Assembly (NCBI GenBank): GCA_050084515.1
Contig: CM114271.1
Location: forward strand, 21,018,001-21,082,000
Source of the DNA: Blasia pusilla
Taxonomy: Eukaryota > Marchantiophyta > Marchantiopsida > Blasiales
Length of the DNA: 64,000 nucleotides
Direction of reading: 5' to 3'
The translations under genes were made by a program, and so were the position numbers. The notes beneath the pieces are model-generated. The model did not search any database. It saw nothing but the letters and a program-made list of their open reading frames with translations, and was not told the DNA's origin. Below are positions 23,555 through 35,795 of the stretch, in pieces; the first letter of the stretch is position 1; each line of letters starts with the position of its first letter.

Positions 23555-25592
23555 CGCGCTCTTCCACAGCGGTCTCCCTGTCCCGATCTCTGCTTGCCTC
23601 GGACACTTCCCCCTTCTTCAGACACTACTACCACCACAATCGTGCATCGCTCTCGGCATCCTGAACACCTGATCAATCCACTAGTCTCCCCTTCTCTCTC
23701 CCGACTTTCGCAACTCCTCCCAATCCCAATTCAAATCCTCGCGCACAGTCGCATCTTCCTGTCCTTCCAACAGTGCTGCACTGCCTTCTATTCTCGTCTC
23801 CGATATCGCTCCGCCGCAAGCACTAGGGACGCGGTGAACCGCGTCTTGTAGGTGTTGTTATCGAGCACTGGGGAGGAGAATTTCATCGAACCCTCGATTG
23901 CTCAAGTACTGAATGACATTCGATTTCAAAATTAGGGCGACCTAGAACTCCCTATGCTTACAAAACGGTCGTCCTGAAACTGAAACTGAAAGAGCAAGAC
24001 GCTGATCTGCACCCTTCAGATACGGATCGAGTGCCGAAAGACTCTTAGATTCCAGTAGACTTGCAGAGAGGCGAAATCATCATGACGTCCCTTCTCAATC
24101 GCTGCCCCTCAACCCCTTCTCGTAAATACGTGCCCTCTTTCCTTCTTACTCCACACTCCTGTGGCACCCTCGACGCCAATCGCCGTCGTCTTTTCGATCA
24201 TTTGCTCCTACACTATTCCCGCCAAAAGACCATTCTTGCTACGCATAGCCTAACCCAAACTCGGCGAAGGACTACGACACAACCCGAAGTGCCTGGGAAT
24301 CCGAGATTCCGACTTTTTGGGAATCGGGCGAGGATTCAACAGGTGCAGAATCTGGCAGCCTTGAAATCGAAATGGTGGGGTATGTGGATGGATGCAGTGG
24401 ATGATCGATAGGTGGACAACAGGGAGCTCTGCGAGAGGGCCCCTCAAGACGGGACTGTAAAGTGCGCCACGCCAGTCCACTCCACTGCTTCGGCGTTCTG
24501 ACACGTTAAGGTGTCGCAGAGCTTGTTTGCTCTCTGCGCGCTGCTAACTACTTCGCAGAGAAGACGATTCCCCCGTTCGAGGTTACGAACTGAGGAGAGC
24601 ATCGCCCGCTTCTGTCGCGGCACGCAAAAGCCAGAGATCTGCTTCCTGAAGATGCAGGTGCCGATTCACCAACTCATGGCTGGTTTCAGTTCAGATCTGC
24701 AGTCAGGGCTGCTTCCAAAAGTGGAGAGGTTCTCTTGGTATCAGTGCAGGACTGACGGGAACTTTCCTTTCGTCGGTGGAAGCCATTCGGGTATTTTGAG
24801 GCACAGAAAATCAGTGTGAGATTCTAAATTTGAGCCATGCACCATGAGAAGGTGGATTGTCATGGGGGACTAGGAGCTATCAGAGTCCACAGTAATGAAG
24901 CACCACATAGAACCGGGCAGTGTAGGAGAGAGGGGTAGTTACAAAAGGAAGTCTCATTCCAAACCTCCTGATCCTTGATGAGCTCACATTCTCAGCATTC
25001 AGTCCATCGTATTAACTTTTAAATGATACTTGAAGAACCAGTCGCTCAAAATGAAGTGAAACTGAAAGAGCATGGAGAGTGTGAAAACTCCCTTGGACAC
25101 AGAATCATCAACAGGGCACTCGCTCAAGACTGCATCTACATTTCCGGTGGGGCTGCGATACAAGCAGGCCATTGCCATACAGGACTTTGTCCTCGACACT
25201 GCTGGAAGGCATGGCAAATTTTGCTGTATTTATTACTACCACCATGAGAAAGGCCTCAGTTAATTGACTTATCTGCTCCTCGCCAGTCCACACCTGCCAT
25301 GAGAAATGCAGAAGGAGATACAACTGTCCTACTGTCTGCCTTGAAAACTACTGAGTTGACATCCACATGGTTTCAGATGAGTGTGGTTCCAAATCCAGAA
25401 CTGGGACTTTCTTATCTGAGAAACTCCGCGGGCTGAGGCCAACCACAGTTACAATCATGAGCTGATCTAAACCAAACCAGTATACAAAAGGATCACCCGT
25501 AATATTGCTCTCTTAAAAAGACAATTTGTATCCGTCCTCCATCCCCTTTATGAGGATATACTACAATACTAATTGAAAATATCTTACAACGC
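23555..25592. other. Intergenic region between PP7 and TBCC
   Basis: About 2 kb of mixed composition that should hold the TBCC promoter and leader (right of 23,554) and the PP7 3' untranslated region (left of 25,593). The pyrimidine-rich plus strand at 23,590-23,800 is the complement of a purine-rich leader. Frames at 24,061-24,411 and 24,511-24,819 (plus) have no recognised domain and are not called. Confidence 0.5.
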
Positions 25593-28387
25593 CTAGAACT
25601 GACACTCATCACCACTTCCTCCTGAACCTTCTGATGAGCCACCCATGTCGAGCTCTTCATCCGAATCGATGCAATTGACGTAATCATAATATGGTAGTAC
25701 CTGCACAGGTAAATCAACATGTGAATGCCACTTTCTAAACCGTTCTTTGTTTGAAGAGAACTTCACATTAGGTTATCACAGTGGTGCGTGGATGGCCAAA
25801 AACCAGACCGATTCCAAAAGTAAGCTTGGTTATGGCATATCTACAGCAAGAAATTCGTCATCAAGGGCTCTAATTAGATAGATAACTGATTACTACACTA
25901 AAGAGTGTCAGTGGCATTCTGTGCCATGGTCACGTACTGTAACAGTGCAAGACACTGTTATTAGAATGATTCCAGGCCACAAGTTACCTTTGGGCGGGGG
26001 AGGACGGCTTCGAAACTGTGGAAGTGAGGCTCAGAAAAGTCTGGCCCTTGTAGAACTATGTAACCACCTTTATTTTGATACCTTTTGTCATCTGCCTGTT
26101 CACAGTGAATAACATGGAAGAAAAAAACTGTTACCGAGGTACCAGAGGTCCCCGCATGACACACAGCAATAACTATCCTTCCTCAGCAGAACTCAACTGA
26201 TCAAGCAACGAGTGGGAACAAAAACAAGTTTGTGTTCCCCTGAACTATGGACATAGTCACTCCTAACTGTGTTGTGTCTTCTAGGTGCACGACCAGCACT
26301 GAAGGAAATTTAGATACATCACAGCAAAACGCTGTTCCATGCACACAGTGTAGACAGAGCTGGGTACACATGTTTATTGGGAAGTTAACATTAAATGGGA
26401 GTCCAACGAGGCACAAACCTGGAATTGAGGATAATCAGGAGCACTGAAGAGAGTGATCAATTTGCCCGCTTTCACCACATGGTCAGTTGTATATCCTTTG
26501 TCCATGGGTGCCATCTCGGGCCGCTTCTCTCGAGCATCCGGGCCCTCATGCGACCTAACTATCAACTGCAATGAGCCTCCAATCAAAGCAAACACATAAC
26601 GAACCCCTCATACACATGGAATTGATAGAATCCGCACATAGATCATCGGGCGTTTGTACTGACCGGCTTCTGTGCACATTTACACCTCGCAATGAATCCA
26701 GCACTATATTTACAATCAATTGGATTCTATGTACTATCAAGTTCTATTTACCACAGGCTCACTTACTACCATTCTCAATAAATGTTCACAGAACTTTCTT
26801 TGAAGCACACACAAAGATGAATGCCTCATGAAGACAAAAAAGCAACATTACTTTCACCGCTCTGCAAGCACAGAACCTCACAGATGATCCTTACCTTGAT
26901 CTTATTTTTTTCCATAAATTCCTGGGTGCAATCGGGACCCCAGAGTAACCCAATCCCACGAGCTTTATTGTGTGAAAGACCATTGGTAGGAGAAGGATCC
27001 GACCAAAGCACATCCCCAGGAATCGCATTTGACCCGAAACCCGAAGGATTTAATACCCCCCTCCTGGCCTTTTGCAAATCGCTCAGTGTACCCAACTTTA
27101 AGGTTTCGTGTGAGCTTCTTGTTCGCATGAGTTTCCTGTAGCTTTTTCCTATTTTACTCCTCTTGGGGGTGGTGGGTTCGACGAACCGAAAGAGTCCTCC
27201 ATGGGCGAGAAAAACACAACCGGCCACTCGAGCAGCAAGCGGATGACCCTCGAAGCAACCTAGCAACTTGCGGTACAAATGCTTGCCTTGACCGCCAAAT
27301 TTTGCCATGACTTCCTGCTCGAAGCCGTATGCACTCGTGCAAAATTTGGTCTCATGATTGCCCCTGAGAAGAAAAACTCTATGAGGCATAAGTATCTGCG
27401 AGCAACCCAAGTAAAACCCTAATATTAGCTGAGAACGCGTTTCATACTTCCAAAACAGAACACTTTGAAACCTTCCGCAACGCGACACGGCCTCCGACTG
27501 CTGTAAGAATGTCATTCTTAAGCTCTGCAACAGGCCGCAACCTCGAACACACGATTAACCGGTTCATACCTACTTTATCTCCAAGGATGATCTGTGGTTG
27601 TTTATGACCCTTCCATGTGAGTTAAATAAATTCAAGGATGTCAAAAAAGAACGGGCAAACAGCCAATCCGTGTAGAGCTATTATGCAAGTCAAGCATCGG
27701 AAAAATTCGTTTACCCACTTTCAAACTCCCACGCACCAACTGTACATGCTGGTACCACCCTAAACTCAAACTCGTCAGCCAAGGATCAGAAAAGAAGGCA
27801 TTTCCATGACCCGTCAATGAAGAACTCCCTATCCAACGACGGGGAAATCGTGATTACAGACGAAGAGGTTGCACTCCACACGCAGCCTGCTCGCGTTCCC
27901 AGGTGAAGAGAAATTGAAGAGAAATGACCTTCCAGCACAGAAGATAAAGATACGTCTCGAGACCCCAAGCTCCCCGATCTACGTAATCTCCATTGAACAC
28001 GAAAATGCGATCTGCCGCCGGCGGGCCGGCGATCTCCAACAAATGCAGCACATCGTGGAACTGGCCGTGCACATCTCCCACAAGCACAACTTTACAGCCC
28101 GGATCAACTCCAACCTCCACGCAATTCGCCTCCCGATGCATCAACTTGGACGCCGTCCCTATGATTTGGTCCGTCAGGGTAACGGGTAAAATTGAAGGCA
28201 GATCTGTGGGCAGCAAATTCCTCGTAGCATGCTCCAGCGTCGCGCCTAGCTGAACCACCCATTCCAGTGTCAAATCCCCTCCTGACGGCCATTGCAACAG
28301 CGTGTCCAGTCCTGCTCCTCCTTCTCCCATGGAGGGCGCCATGCCATGTACCGATTCCCTCGCTCTTCCGTTCGCGCTTTCATCCAC
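25593..28387 (-). CDS. PP7: Serine/threonine protein phosphatase 7 (PP7), five exons
   Basis: Exons on the minus strand are 28,387-27,929; 27,395-26,895; 26,565-26,419; 26,095-25,988; and 25,700-25,593. All introns have GT/AG ends and are phase 0, giving 441 codons including the stop (440 residues). The product is a plant-specific PPP-family metallophosphatase; in Arabidopsis PP7 is nuclear, binds calmodulin and is linked to blue-light and heat responses. The metal-site motifs are present in order: GDVHGQ and GDYVDRG in exon 1, GNHE and AHGG in exon 2, RSHE at the start of exon 3. The N-terminal plant signature [20 protein letters not shown] precedes them. Exon 4 holds [12 protein letters not shown] and [12 protein letters not shown]; exon 5 ends the protein with an acidic, Gly/Ser-rich tail. 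Translation may start at 28,387 or at the in-frame Met at 28,342 (MAPSMGEGG). No key residue is missing. Confidence 0.95.
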
Positions 28388-28744
28388 AACCCCCGCTCCT
28401 TCCTCACACTCTTCTCACCGACACCCAGGTTCTCGATCCCCTCAACGCTCCCATTTCTTCTCCAGAGTCCTCACGACTTCCTTCTTGACCGAGCCCGAGC
28501 TCTTAGCTATGGCGGAGCGCACTTGCACCTGTTCCTCGACAGAGTCCTTGCGCTCGGTCCCTCGACAGTCCACGACCTTCCGGTTCCTCCGAGGGACCTT
28601 CCGGACGTCTCGGAGAGCAGAGGGATAATAAGTGATTCCGATGGTCAGAGAACCACTACAGTCGGATATATACGTGGTTCGTATCTACGTCGTACGTGAG
28701 GGCACGCGGTACCCCACTGCCGCCAGTTCGTTTTATAGTAGGGA
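28388..28744 (-). promoter_or_regulatory. Probable PP7 5' leader and promoter segment
   Basis: This 357-bp GC-rich stretch lies between the PP7 start and the 3' tail of a LINE. It must contain at least part of the PP7 leader; the core promoter could be here or could have been displaced by the LINE. Plus-strand frames here are shadows. I see no clear TATA element. Confidence 0.4.
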
Positions 28745-28883
28745 GGAAGGAGGGAGGAAATAAAATATATGTAGAAAAAGGATGGGAAACCCATCACGAT
28801 ACATAAAGAGGAGGTATAGAGAGCCAAAAAATAGACCTCAAGAGGCCAAAACCGGCCGCGAGGAGAAAGAAGAGGGCCTTCCC

Positions 28884-29805
28884 CTATCGACCAAAATCAC
28901 CAACATCAGAGACAATATTAGCAACACTTAAAAAACTATGACTACTACTAAGTGGGCCTCTAGCATTGGCGTCTCCAACCGCCTGAGCCCGCCGCAGAAG
29001 TCCATTTGCCTGGGCGCGCTGCAAAGCTATGGAGATCCGTTGCCTACAATAAAGTATCGCAGTGGCTAAGGACAAACCATTTTTCGACTGGAGATGATGG
29101 GCGCAATCCGTAAGGAACGAGTCAAAGCTCTCCCCCATCGCCCCGTTCATCTCAATGGCTAGGGGGATAAATCGATGTCCGTCATGAAGTCGACTATAAA
29201 TGTGGGTCTTCTTGACCGCGCCGCCGCTCCTTGTAGCAATCTCCCTTGTGCTACCACTTGGGCTCGCACCACCTCCCGCATAGGATCCGTCACTACAACA
29301 TTTGCTACCACCACCTCAGACTCCCTCATCATGTAGAGATCAGTACGGATAAGGGAATCCCGCATGGAGTAATGCCTCTCTCTTTGTACATGGAATCCAC
29401 TCTCCCGAGCAATAGAGAACAAAATATTCCGCACTGCATCCTTTCACCCCCAACTGGACACCGTGCCAAATGCACACCAAGTGGATCCAGACTGCGGTGA
29501 CACTCGCAATGTGTGGAACCAACCACCGTTGGTTGGGGCAGCCCCAGTCGGAACCTCATCGCTGTATTGTAGGTATGTGGTGCGATGCGGAAAGCCAGGA
29601 TGAGGGGACGAGTCCCCATCCATGAGCGTGCCCCCTTTCCGGAGCAAGAGCGAATACAAGCCTGAACCTCCATGGGAATATCCCTGTCCGACATAGTAGC
29701 TCTAAACAATGCATCAAAGTGGGCTTCCATCAAAGAAGATTGGAGCCCAGATTGTCCGGAGGTAACTAGGGAAGAAAGCGGGAAGAATTGCTCTAGCCTC
29801 AACAA
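28884..29805 (-). pseudogene. LINE ORF2 C-terminal region, broken into frames
   Basis: Three overlapping frames (29,805-29,329; 29,434-29,159; 29,150-28,884) together give one expected C-terminus. The first has FRIAPHTYNTAMRFRLGLPQ and the Cys/His motif CECHRSLDPLGVHLARC. The second has GFHVQRERHY and, after a variable stretch, VVVTDP. The third has FDSFLTDCAHH and RQRISIALQRAQANGLLRRA. This order matches the tail of bryophyte-type LINE proteins, where the VVVTDP region may be a restriction-like endonuclease core. That enzymatic reading is inference. Confidence 0.7.
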
Positions 29806-29909
29806 GAAGGGAGTCTCTACAAGCTGTGAGTGAAGACCGAAGTGGGAAAAAGACCATCCTCAACCTGGGAAACGTACTGTAAAAGTAGCGGTCTATCCCT
29901 AACCAAAAA

Positions 29910-31130
29910 TCATGAGCAAAGGAGGGGTGCTACAGTGGCCCAACTCCCTAAAAAGGCTGAAGACGCCACTAACTCAGTCACTATGAGACCTACTCCACCA
30001 AAGGCAATCGGCCAAGAAGCCTGTCTACGAGCTAACTCCCCCGCGGGGCACTCTAATGAGCCGGGTCCTATAAGATCCCCAAACGCCCGCCTAATCTTTC
30101 TATCAAAGGATCTATACAAGGAAGAAATATGGCTAGTCGTCCACACGGTTCTACATAGATAATCAGGTCTACGGGCAAAACATGACGAGAGGATTCCATA
30201 AGCTACTTGAGGGTCACCAATCCTCGTGAGATCGTCGACCTGAAGAAGATCCTCGGTAAGAGCCGCCGCCACAAAACTCGATACAAAGTCTTGGCTCCCG
30301 AGTGGGACACCCAAGACACGAAGCCCTCCAGCAGGTGTTAATAAACCGTCGGGTAAATGAATATCCGCTGACAAGCCTAATGAAGACCAAGCCTTGCACT
30401 TTCCCACCTTCACCGCGAGGCCGACGTGTGCCAACTGTGCTGAAAAGTGCTGAAATGCAGGAACAACCAAGTCTCTAGGGCCAAAAATGTGAGTATCATT
30501 TGCCAACGAAGGGAAAATGCAACCCGGGAAAGCCTCCACCATAGAAAGAACCGCTTGATAATGAGCCAAAGAAAACAATGCACCACCCAAGGGATCACCC
30601 TGACGAGTCCTCGTAGCAGACTCCAAGACCGTGATCTCCTCCTTGAACATACCGTGGTGAAAATAGAGAGCCGAGGGGGCCCCATAAAAAGCATGCACAA
30701 AGGGAATCAGACTCGCTATGGGTCCCCCTACGTCTCTCAGCTCCGTGAAGATAGCTGCCCGAGACATTGAGTTAAAGGCGTTCTCCACATCAACTTGGAT
30801 AAACACCCACTCGGGATGTATATCTAAACAAGCCCTCAAACCTAAGGCTACAGCCTCACAACCGGCTAGCGTGGCAACTCCAAACTGGTGCGGACTCAGA
30901 TGTGACTGGAAAGCCTCACGGAACTGCAAAGCGATAGTGCAACTCACCAACCGCAAGAGCACCTCCCCTATGGCAATCAGACAGATCCCTCCACCCTCCT
31001 TCGATAACGCCAAAAGTCGCCCCGCCCCCAATACCTGGGCTACTGCTGTTGCACTCTCCCCTGAGCTAGGTGAGAGGCAACCTGAAGCAACTGGGAAAAG
31101 CCGCTCGCAGAGTCCTCGGAGGGAAAGCAA
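29910..31130 (-). pseudogene. LINE reverse transcriptase domain, catalytic Asp lost
   Basis: A 406-codon frame covers most of the reverse transcriptase. Visible motifs are GGGICLIAIGEVLLRLV (residues about 46-62), VDVENAF with the first catalytic Asp at 114, QGDPLGGALF (177-186) and SLANDTHIF (208-216). The last should contain the Asp-Asp pair, but residue 211 is Asn (codon 30,500-30,498, AAT where GAT is expected). Further on are LRVLGVPLGS and a thumb-like region. The upstream frame (31,339-31,040) overlaps it in another phase, so a frameshift separates it from the N-terminal part. The enzyme should be inactive. Confidence 0.9.
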
Positions 31131-31946
31131 TCACGAAGGTGTTCGTACACCATATCGGACAACCTTCCAGCTGCTATCCTAGGGGAACGCCCGAGTGCCC
31201 GTGCAAAGAGGGACGGGTCTAGGCATAAGGTCGTGTTAGGATGGAAGTCACGTACAAATGCTGGGATGTCAACCACTGGACGAGGGTGTAGTCTTTGAAG
31301 GGCGTCTATGGTAACAACGGAAGGAGGAGCCATATCCATAGGGTGGAGCGCACGAGCCGCTCGCGAGTACTCCTAGGCTCGCCCAAGTCTCCTACATCAT
31401 CGCAATCTGGCAGCTACAAGATCGTCCGCTGGGAAACCACGTGGAGTACTACCTCTGGCATGTGCCACGAACTCGCTCTGCAGAGACTCCCAATCACCTC
31501 CTCGGAAGCGCGGCAATCGGGCCACAACCTCTCTATGGCCAGCCTTCCCTCCTCGGGTATAGCGAAGATACCATCGTGGAAGGAGAAGTAGTAGATACCA
31601 CGAGAGCTCATCCATAGGATCAAGTGCGATCCTAGATAAGGGAAGGAGGAAAGACTAGCGAAGCTCATCCCGAATAGCATGGGGATCCTATGAAACAACC
31701 TCGGGCAGGGAAAACGGGTCTCAAAGAGACCTGTGATACTGCCAAGGTGGGACCTCAGCCACACCCATGCCTCTGGAGGGGGCGATGATGCATGAAGCAC
31801 CGGTGAGCATCCATGATCGACTGGAGGAACCACCCATCCGAATCTATCAAAGTCAGGATGTTTAGCGGCTCAATGGTTCCGAATTCCTGAACGAGTGAAG
31901 AATTCAGGACAACAAGGGCGTTTCGTATCCCGGCTAGACGTTCCAC
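31040..31946 (-). pseudogene. LINE region upstream of the reverse transcriptase
   Basis: Frames at 31,946-31,755, 31,833-31,414 and 31,339-31,040 lie in line with the RT frame and have a composition unlike shadow frames. The last includes VVDIPAFVRDFHPNTTLCLD and DMVYEHLRDCF, expected just before RT in this LINE type. The earlier ones are not recognised. Frame changes between them show decay. Confidence 0.5.
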
Positions 31947-31999
31947 GAGCCCCTACGCAAAGGGCTGATGCAGGTCGAGCCATGGACACCTCTCACCAA

Positions 32000-33830
32000 G
32001 AAGAGAACATGACCCCCTCCGTCAAACTCGAGAGACAAATCCCACCAAAATCTGCCCCACAACCCCCATTCGAACTAGCCCTAATGGTAATCGACTCTCT
32101 TCCCGTCCACGGAAATGCTCTCCCTAGTATGAACTCTCAACTACCATCTTCACCTAGGACCTATGGCCCAACCCCTTCCCAAAACAATGTAGAGATAGTA
32201 TGGAGGTACTAATGATATGGAAAAATAATAGATGGAAAAAATAGATGGGAATAGAGTGGGATAAGGGAGAAAAACATGGGTCAAACGTGAACGAGAAACG
32301 TGTGTGGCTACAGGATAAGGACATAGAGAGAGAAAAAAAAAGGGTGGTGTGGAATAACAACATGAGTTGTCTTGGAAACATTCAAAGCATGACAACGAAA
32401 CGAGACAACAAAGAGGATCCTAATACCTACATGAGAAATCCTAAAAAAGCAAAAATCTACAAAAAAAAATAAAATGAAAAATACTTCACTACAAGATTGA
32501 CGCTTCGGATCAAAACGTTGAGGAATTCGATATCTCCATTTTGATACAACACACGACCCCCCTCCATCCTCCATCCCACCATCAAAATCCTTCCCATCCC
32601 CACCGCCATCCCGTAGAGCTCCGCGGCGCCCTCCCGTCTCCTCCTCGTGCTCAAAATGACCCTAAACCCCAAGGAAGGAGTCGACTTTCACGGAGCTAGA
32701 GGAAGCCGGCAGATCGGAGTGCGGACTGTTGGATGCATCATTGAAGGTCTAGGGTGGGACGTGGAAGTTGTTGGTCTTATGTGTTACTTGTTTGCCACTC
32801 ACTAAAACAAGTACGCGGCCCCCGGTAGCATCGTGGAGAGATTTCTAGTGAACGGGAACTGTTGTTGTGGTAGCTGTAAAGTGCAGATTAGTGCACTTAA
32901 AAAGTAATCTTCATGTACGTTAACTGAATATATTATTGGGTTTTACTTGTGGGGTGAATAAAATAAGTACATTTTTAGTGAAGTGCTTGAAGTGTCCTTT
33001 CATCAATGTTACAAGGACCATATGTGGAAATAACGAAGCTCAGCCAACCTTGCTCAGCCTTTACATATAGTGGGGAAGTGTTGCTGATATTTGGAAAACC
33101 TAAGAGCATAACACAACATTGAGCATAGTTGTGCATCAAGCACGTTGAACATTTTAGACCCCAAAGAATTAAAAAAAATTCAATAGGCCACTCTTGTTTA
33201 GGGCTTGTTGTAGCATATGTGGTACTTAAACGGATTGACCGAGTGCGCTACAAACCTGACTGTGTATGGTAGTTTGGAAAAATGTAAGTTTAAATGTACA
33301 TACAACCTAGGTGTGTAACACAAAGCGCAAGAAGCTGATCCTATAGAGATAATGTCGTGAATGTATACAAGAGACTATTCACACAAAGATTGAATCATTT
33401 GTGACTAATTATTGAGCATCAACCAACAACATGGACAGACGGCATGTCAATTGGTTTCTAGAGTGTGCTAACATATAAAACTTACTACGAATTAAGCACG
33501 AAGCAGATTCAGTACATAAGTCAGTGTGGAAAATGGAGTTTGATCAACAAGAACAACTCCTCTACGGTTAAATAAACATGTCGATTTAATAGATTGCAGA
33601 AAACAATCATGAGGTGAATACCAAATACAAGAGTAAGAAGATAAATTGAATGCTTTCTATTTTTTTGCAGAGAAAAAAAGAGCTTCCAGGTCCAAAACGG
33701 CAGCTAAGTTGATGTAAATAGAAACAGCCGTAGCTTACAGCAAGTCATAAAGTCTTGGTAAGTAATTAAATGAACCTTCTTTGCAAGAGTCATTATTAAC
33801 TAAGTCTTTGTAGATTTGCATACAAGCATG
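32000..33830. other. Boundary region between LINE and Helitron-associated sequence, no gene
   Basis: A pyrimidine-rich minus strand (32,150-32,480) and a short GC-rich patch (32,560-32,850) are present, but no coding frame is supported. The LINE 5' end probably lies somewhere in 32.0-32.8 kb. Confidence 0.35.
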
Positions 33831-33834
33831 CAAA

Positions 33835-34278
33835 CTACTTTTTTGCACGATGATTTTTCAAGGCATCAACCTGGCCAATTAGTTCCAGGTCATCTGCATG
33901 GTTGTGCGCATAGTGTTGTTCAAGAACAAGAAAATCATCAAGAACACCACGGATGTCGCACCGGAGATCAAAAATTGTTCCCATGTCGGTGTCGTGGTCT
34001 TCAGTTACTGATCGCATAATTGTCTGCAGTATATCATTGTGACGTTCACTATCCTCTAGTCAATCCTCAACAATCCCAATATTTTTTCACCCTGCCTCAA
34101 AGAGTCCCATTGGCACATTGTCGTTGAAATATATCGGATCATTGATACTTAGAAGTTTCACCTCTGTGTTGGGTGAACGTCGCCTCCTTTGCTTCTTGCC
34201 CGCTCTGCCACAATTGACCAGAAGAGGAGTACAGTATTGTCTCACAGTTTGACATCTGTGTTTTATGCATTCAAACAC
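33835..34278 (-). pseudogene. Coding-like segments, function unknown
   Basis: Two minus-strand frames, 34,278-34,087 and 34,017-33,835, read GKKQRRRRSPNTEVKLLSIN and TDMGTIFDLRCDIRGVLDDF with HNHADDLELIGQVDALKNHR. A basic patch precedes an acidic helix-like part. They lie on the strand of the Helitron helicase, 3' of it, and may be a captured host gene or an accessory ORF. I do not recognise a family. Confidence 0.35.
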
Positions 34279-35263
34279 ATCAAATCACAACAATTTACAT
34301 CACGTATGGCAAGACAAAGTAGGGGAAGCAATACATCTGAACTAATGGAATGATTAAGAAATGAGAAGTAATGATGGAAAATGAGTTGTATACCTGAACT
34401 ACAAATACATAGAACAAACTTTAAAATTGAGGTTCGGTGACGACAAAACATATACAAAAACATGAATGAGCACTAGATAGGGGTAACACATTCATCAATG
34501 TGGACACAATCCAGGGCTTGAAGTACTGGTTTGAAAAAATAAATGAAATGCTGGAACCAGTGTACTAGATATTTAAGAGTACGTGTCTGCATTTAGCAGC
34601 AGTAAATCAAAACACAAGTAAGTCAAGCGCAACGAAAAAATTATGGTTCAATACATTAAAGCACGGCAAGAAATTTAGCGTATAAGTATTGTGGCAACGC
34701 ACAATAATTGTATCACTAAAGCAAAATGGGCAGATTGTGTAGAAAGCATATAAAGACACGTAAGATGCATAAATGGCATAGTGTATGGGCAAGAAAACAT
34801 TTGTAAATATGGTTGTTAGGTTAGCAGCTTTGAACTTAGAATCATTGTCATAAGCAAATGTATTGATTCCATTATGGATGAGGGAATAAGTTATGTCTAT
34901 ACGAACAAATTCCTAAAGATGTGCTTATTGTCAAGTTTACCACCACATTGTTTATGCTTGAACACCTTGCCTTTTTTGCAAGGTGCGCCATGAGCCGGTG
35001 TGTCTAGGATATCAAAGCATTCTTAAAAGACACACAATTGCTATTGAATAGGTTGCATCCCAACACTATCTTTGCTGCGAAGCATAGTGTGGCAGATGTT
35101 TGAGAACATGATGATGTAATTGTTGATGCACATAACCTGGCCACATGTAACAATTGTTAGATTCAAAAGACAGTGAAAACTTGAATGATTAAACAATAAA
35201 TAGTATAAATATGAAACTTGGAATGCATGTTTAGGGAAAGTGATCTTACATGGTATGGCAGTG
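34279..35263. other. AT-rich DNA, possible intron, no feature supported
   Basis: No frame with a motif. If the coding-like pieces on both sides belong to one gene, this would be intronic. Confidence 0.3.
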
Positions 35264-35669
35264 CTAAGTGCATTTTCTTTTATTAGGCGACTCAGGTAGC
35301 TTGGCTGGCTGATAGACGTTCATCTCATTGTAGGTATGATTTGATGGGAACCGATGGCTAATATTGTTCTCATAATATTGTTTAGAAGGACCTGGTTGAT
35401 CATCAAGGGCCATAATGTCTCTTGGCGCATCAACAATTGCACTAGCTTCTTGAGCATTTTTCATCTTTTCAAGTAGATGAGCTGCCTTTGCAGCTGATAG
35501 ATTCAACAACATGTGAATAGGGAGCTTCATGATCAAACGGAGCTCCTGAATTTGATCAGCCTTTATGCCACCAATTAATCTTGAGTAGTGAATGTCAGCT
35601 TGCTTCCATGTTAGGTCGGCTTCATTGTATTCAACATTTTTATAAGTCATTATTTCCTTCTGGATTCCT
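35264..35669 (-). CDS. Possible exon of an unknown gene near the Helitron
   Basis: A minus-strand frame from an acceptor-like site (TTTTGCTCCTCCCATTACAG) to a stop at 35,264 reads ADLTWKQADIHYSRLIGGIK, ELRLIMKLPIHMLLNLSAAK and a Pro/Asn-rich basic tail ending NKRKCT. It is protein-like, with a predicted helical part and a disordered end, but I know no family. The in-frame Met at 35,764 lies in what looks like the intron, so I prefer the acceptor as the start of this exon. It could be part of a captured gene carried by the Helitron. Confidence 0.4.
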
Positions 35670-35795
35670 GTAATGGGAGGAGCAAAAGCACAAACATTGG
35701 ACAACACAACATTCACAAATACAAATCGAATGTACATCATTTTTAGACTCATAAGGAATACCACATGATTACAAGTGATTCCCTGTAGCTAGCGG

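Larger units (their letters stand above)
28745..32000 (-). mobile_element. Decayed non-LTR retroelement (LINE)
   Basis: On the minus strand the order is an unidentified N-terminal region (about 31.9-31.3 kb), reverse transcriptase (31.13-29.91 kb), a C-terminal Cys/His motif and conserved tail (29.8-28.88 kb), then an untranslated tail ending CTACATATATTTTATTT at about 28,747. The right (5') boundary is not resolved. Frameshifts and stops break the coding region. Two further pieces of the same family are at 12,467-12,585 and about 46,830-47,065. No target duplication was found around this copy. Confidence 0.85.

Noticed and set aside
24061-24819. Plus-strand frames between TBCC and PP7
   Set aside because: No domain; the region is expected to hold untranslated and promoter sequence of the two minus-strand genes.
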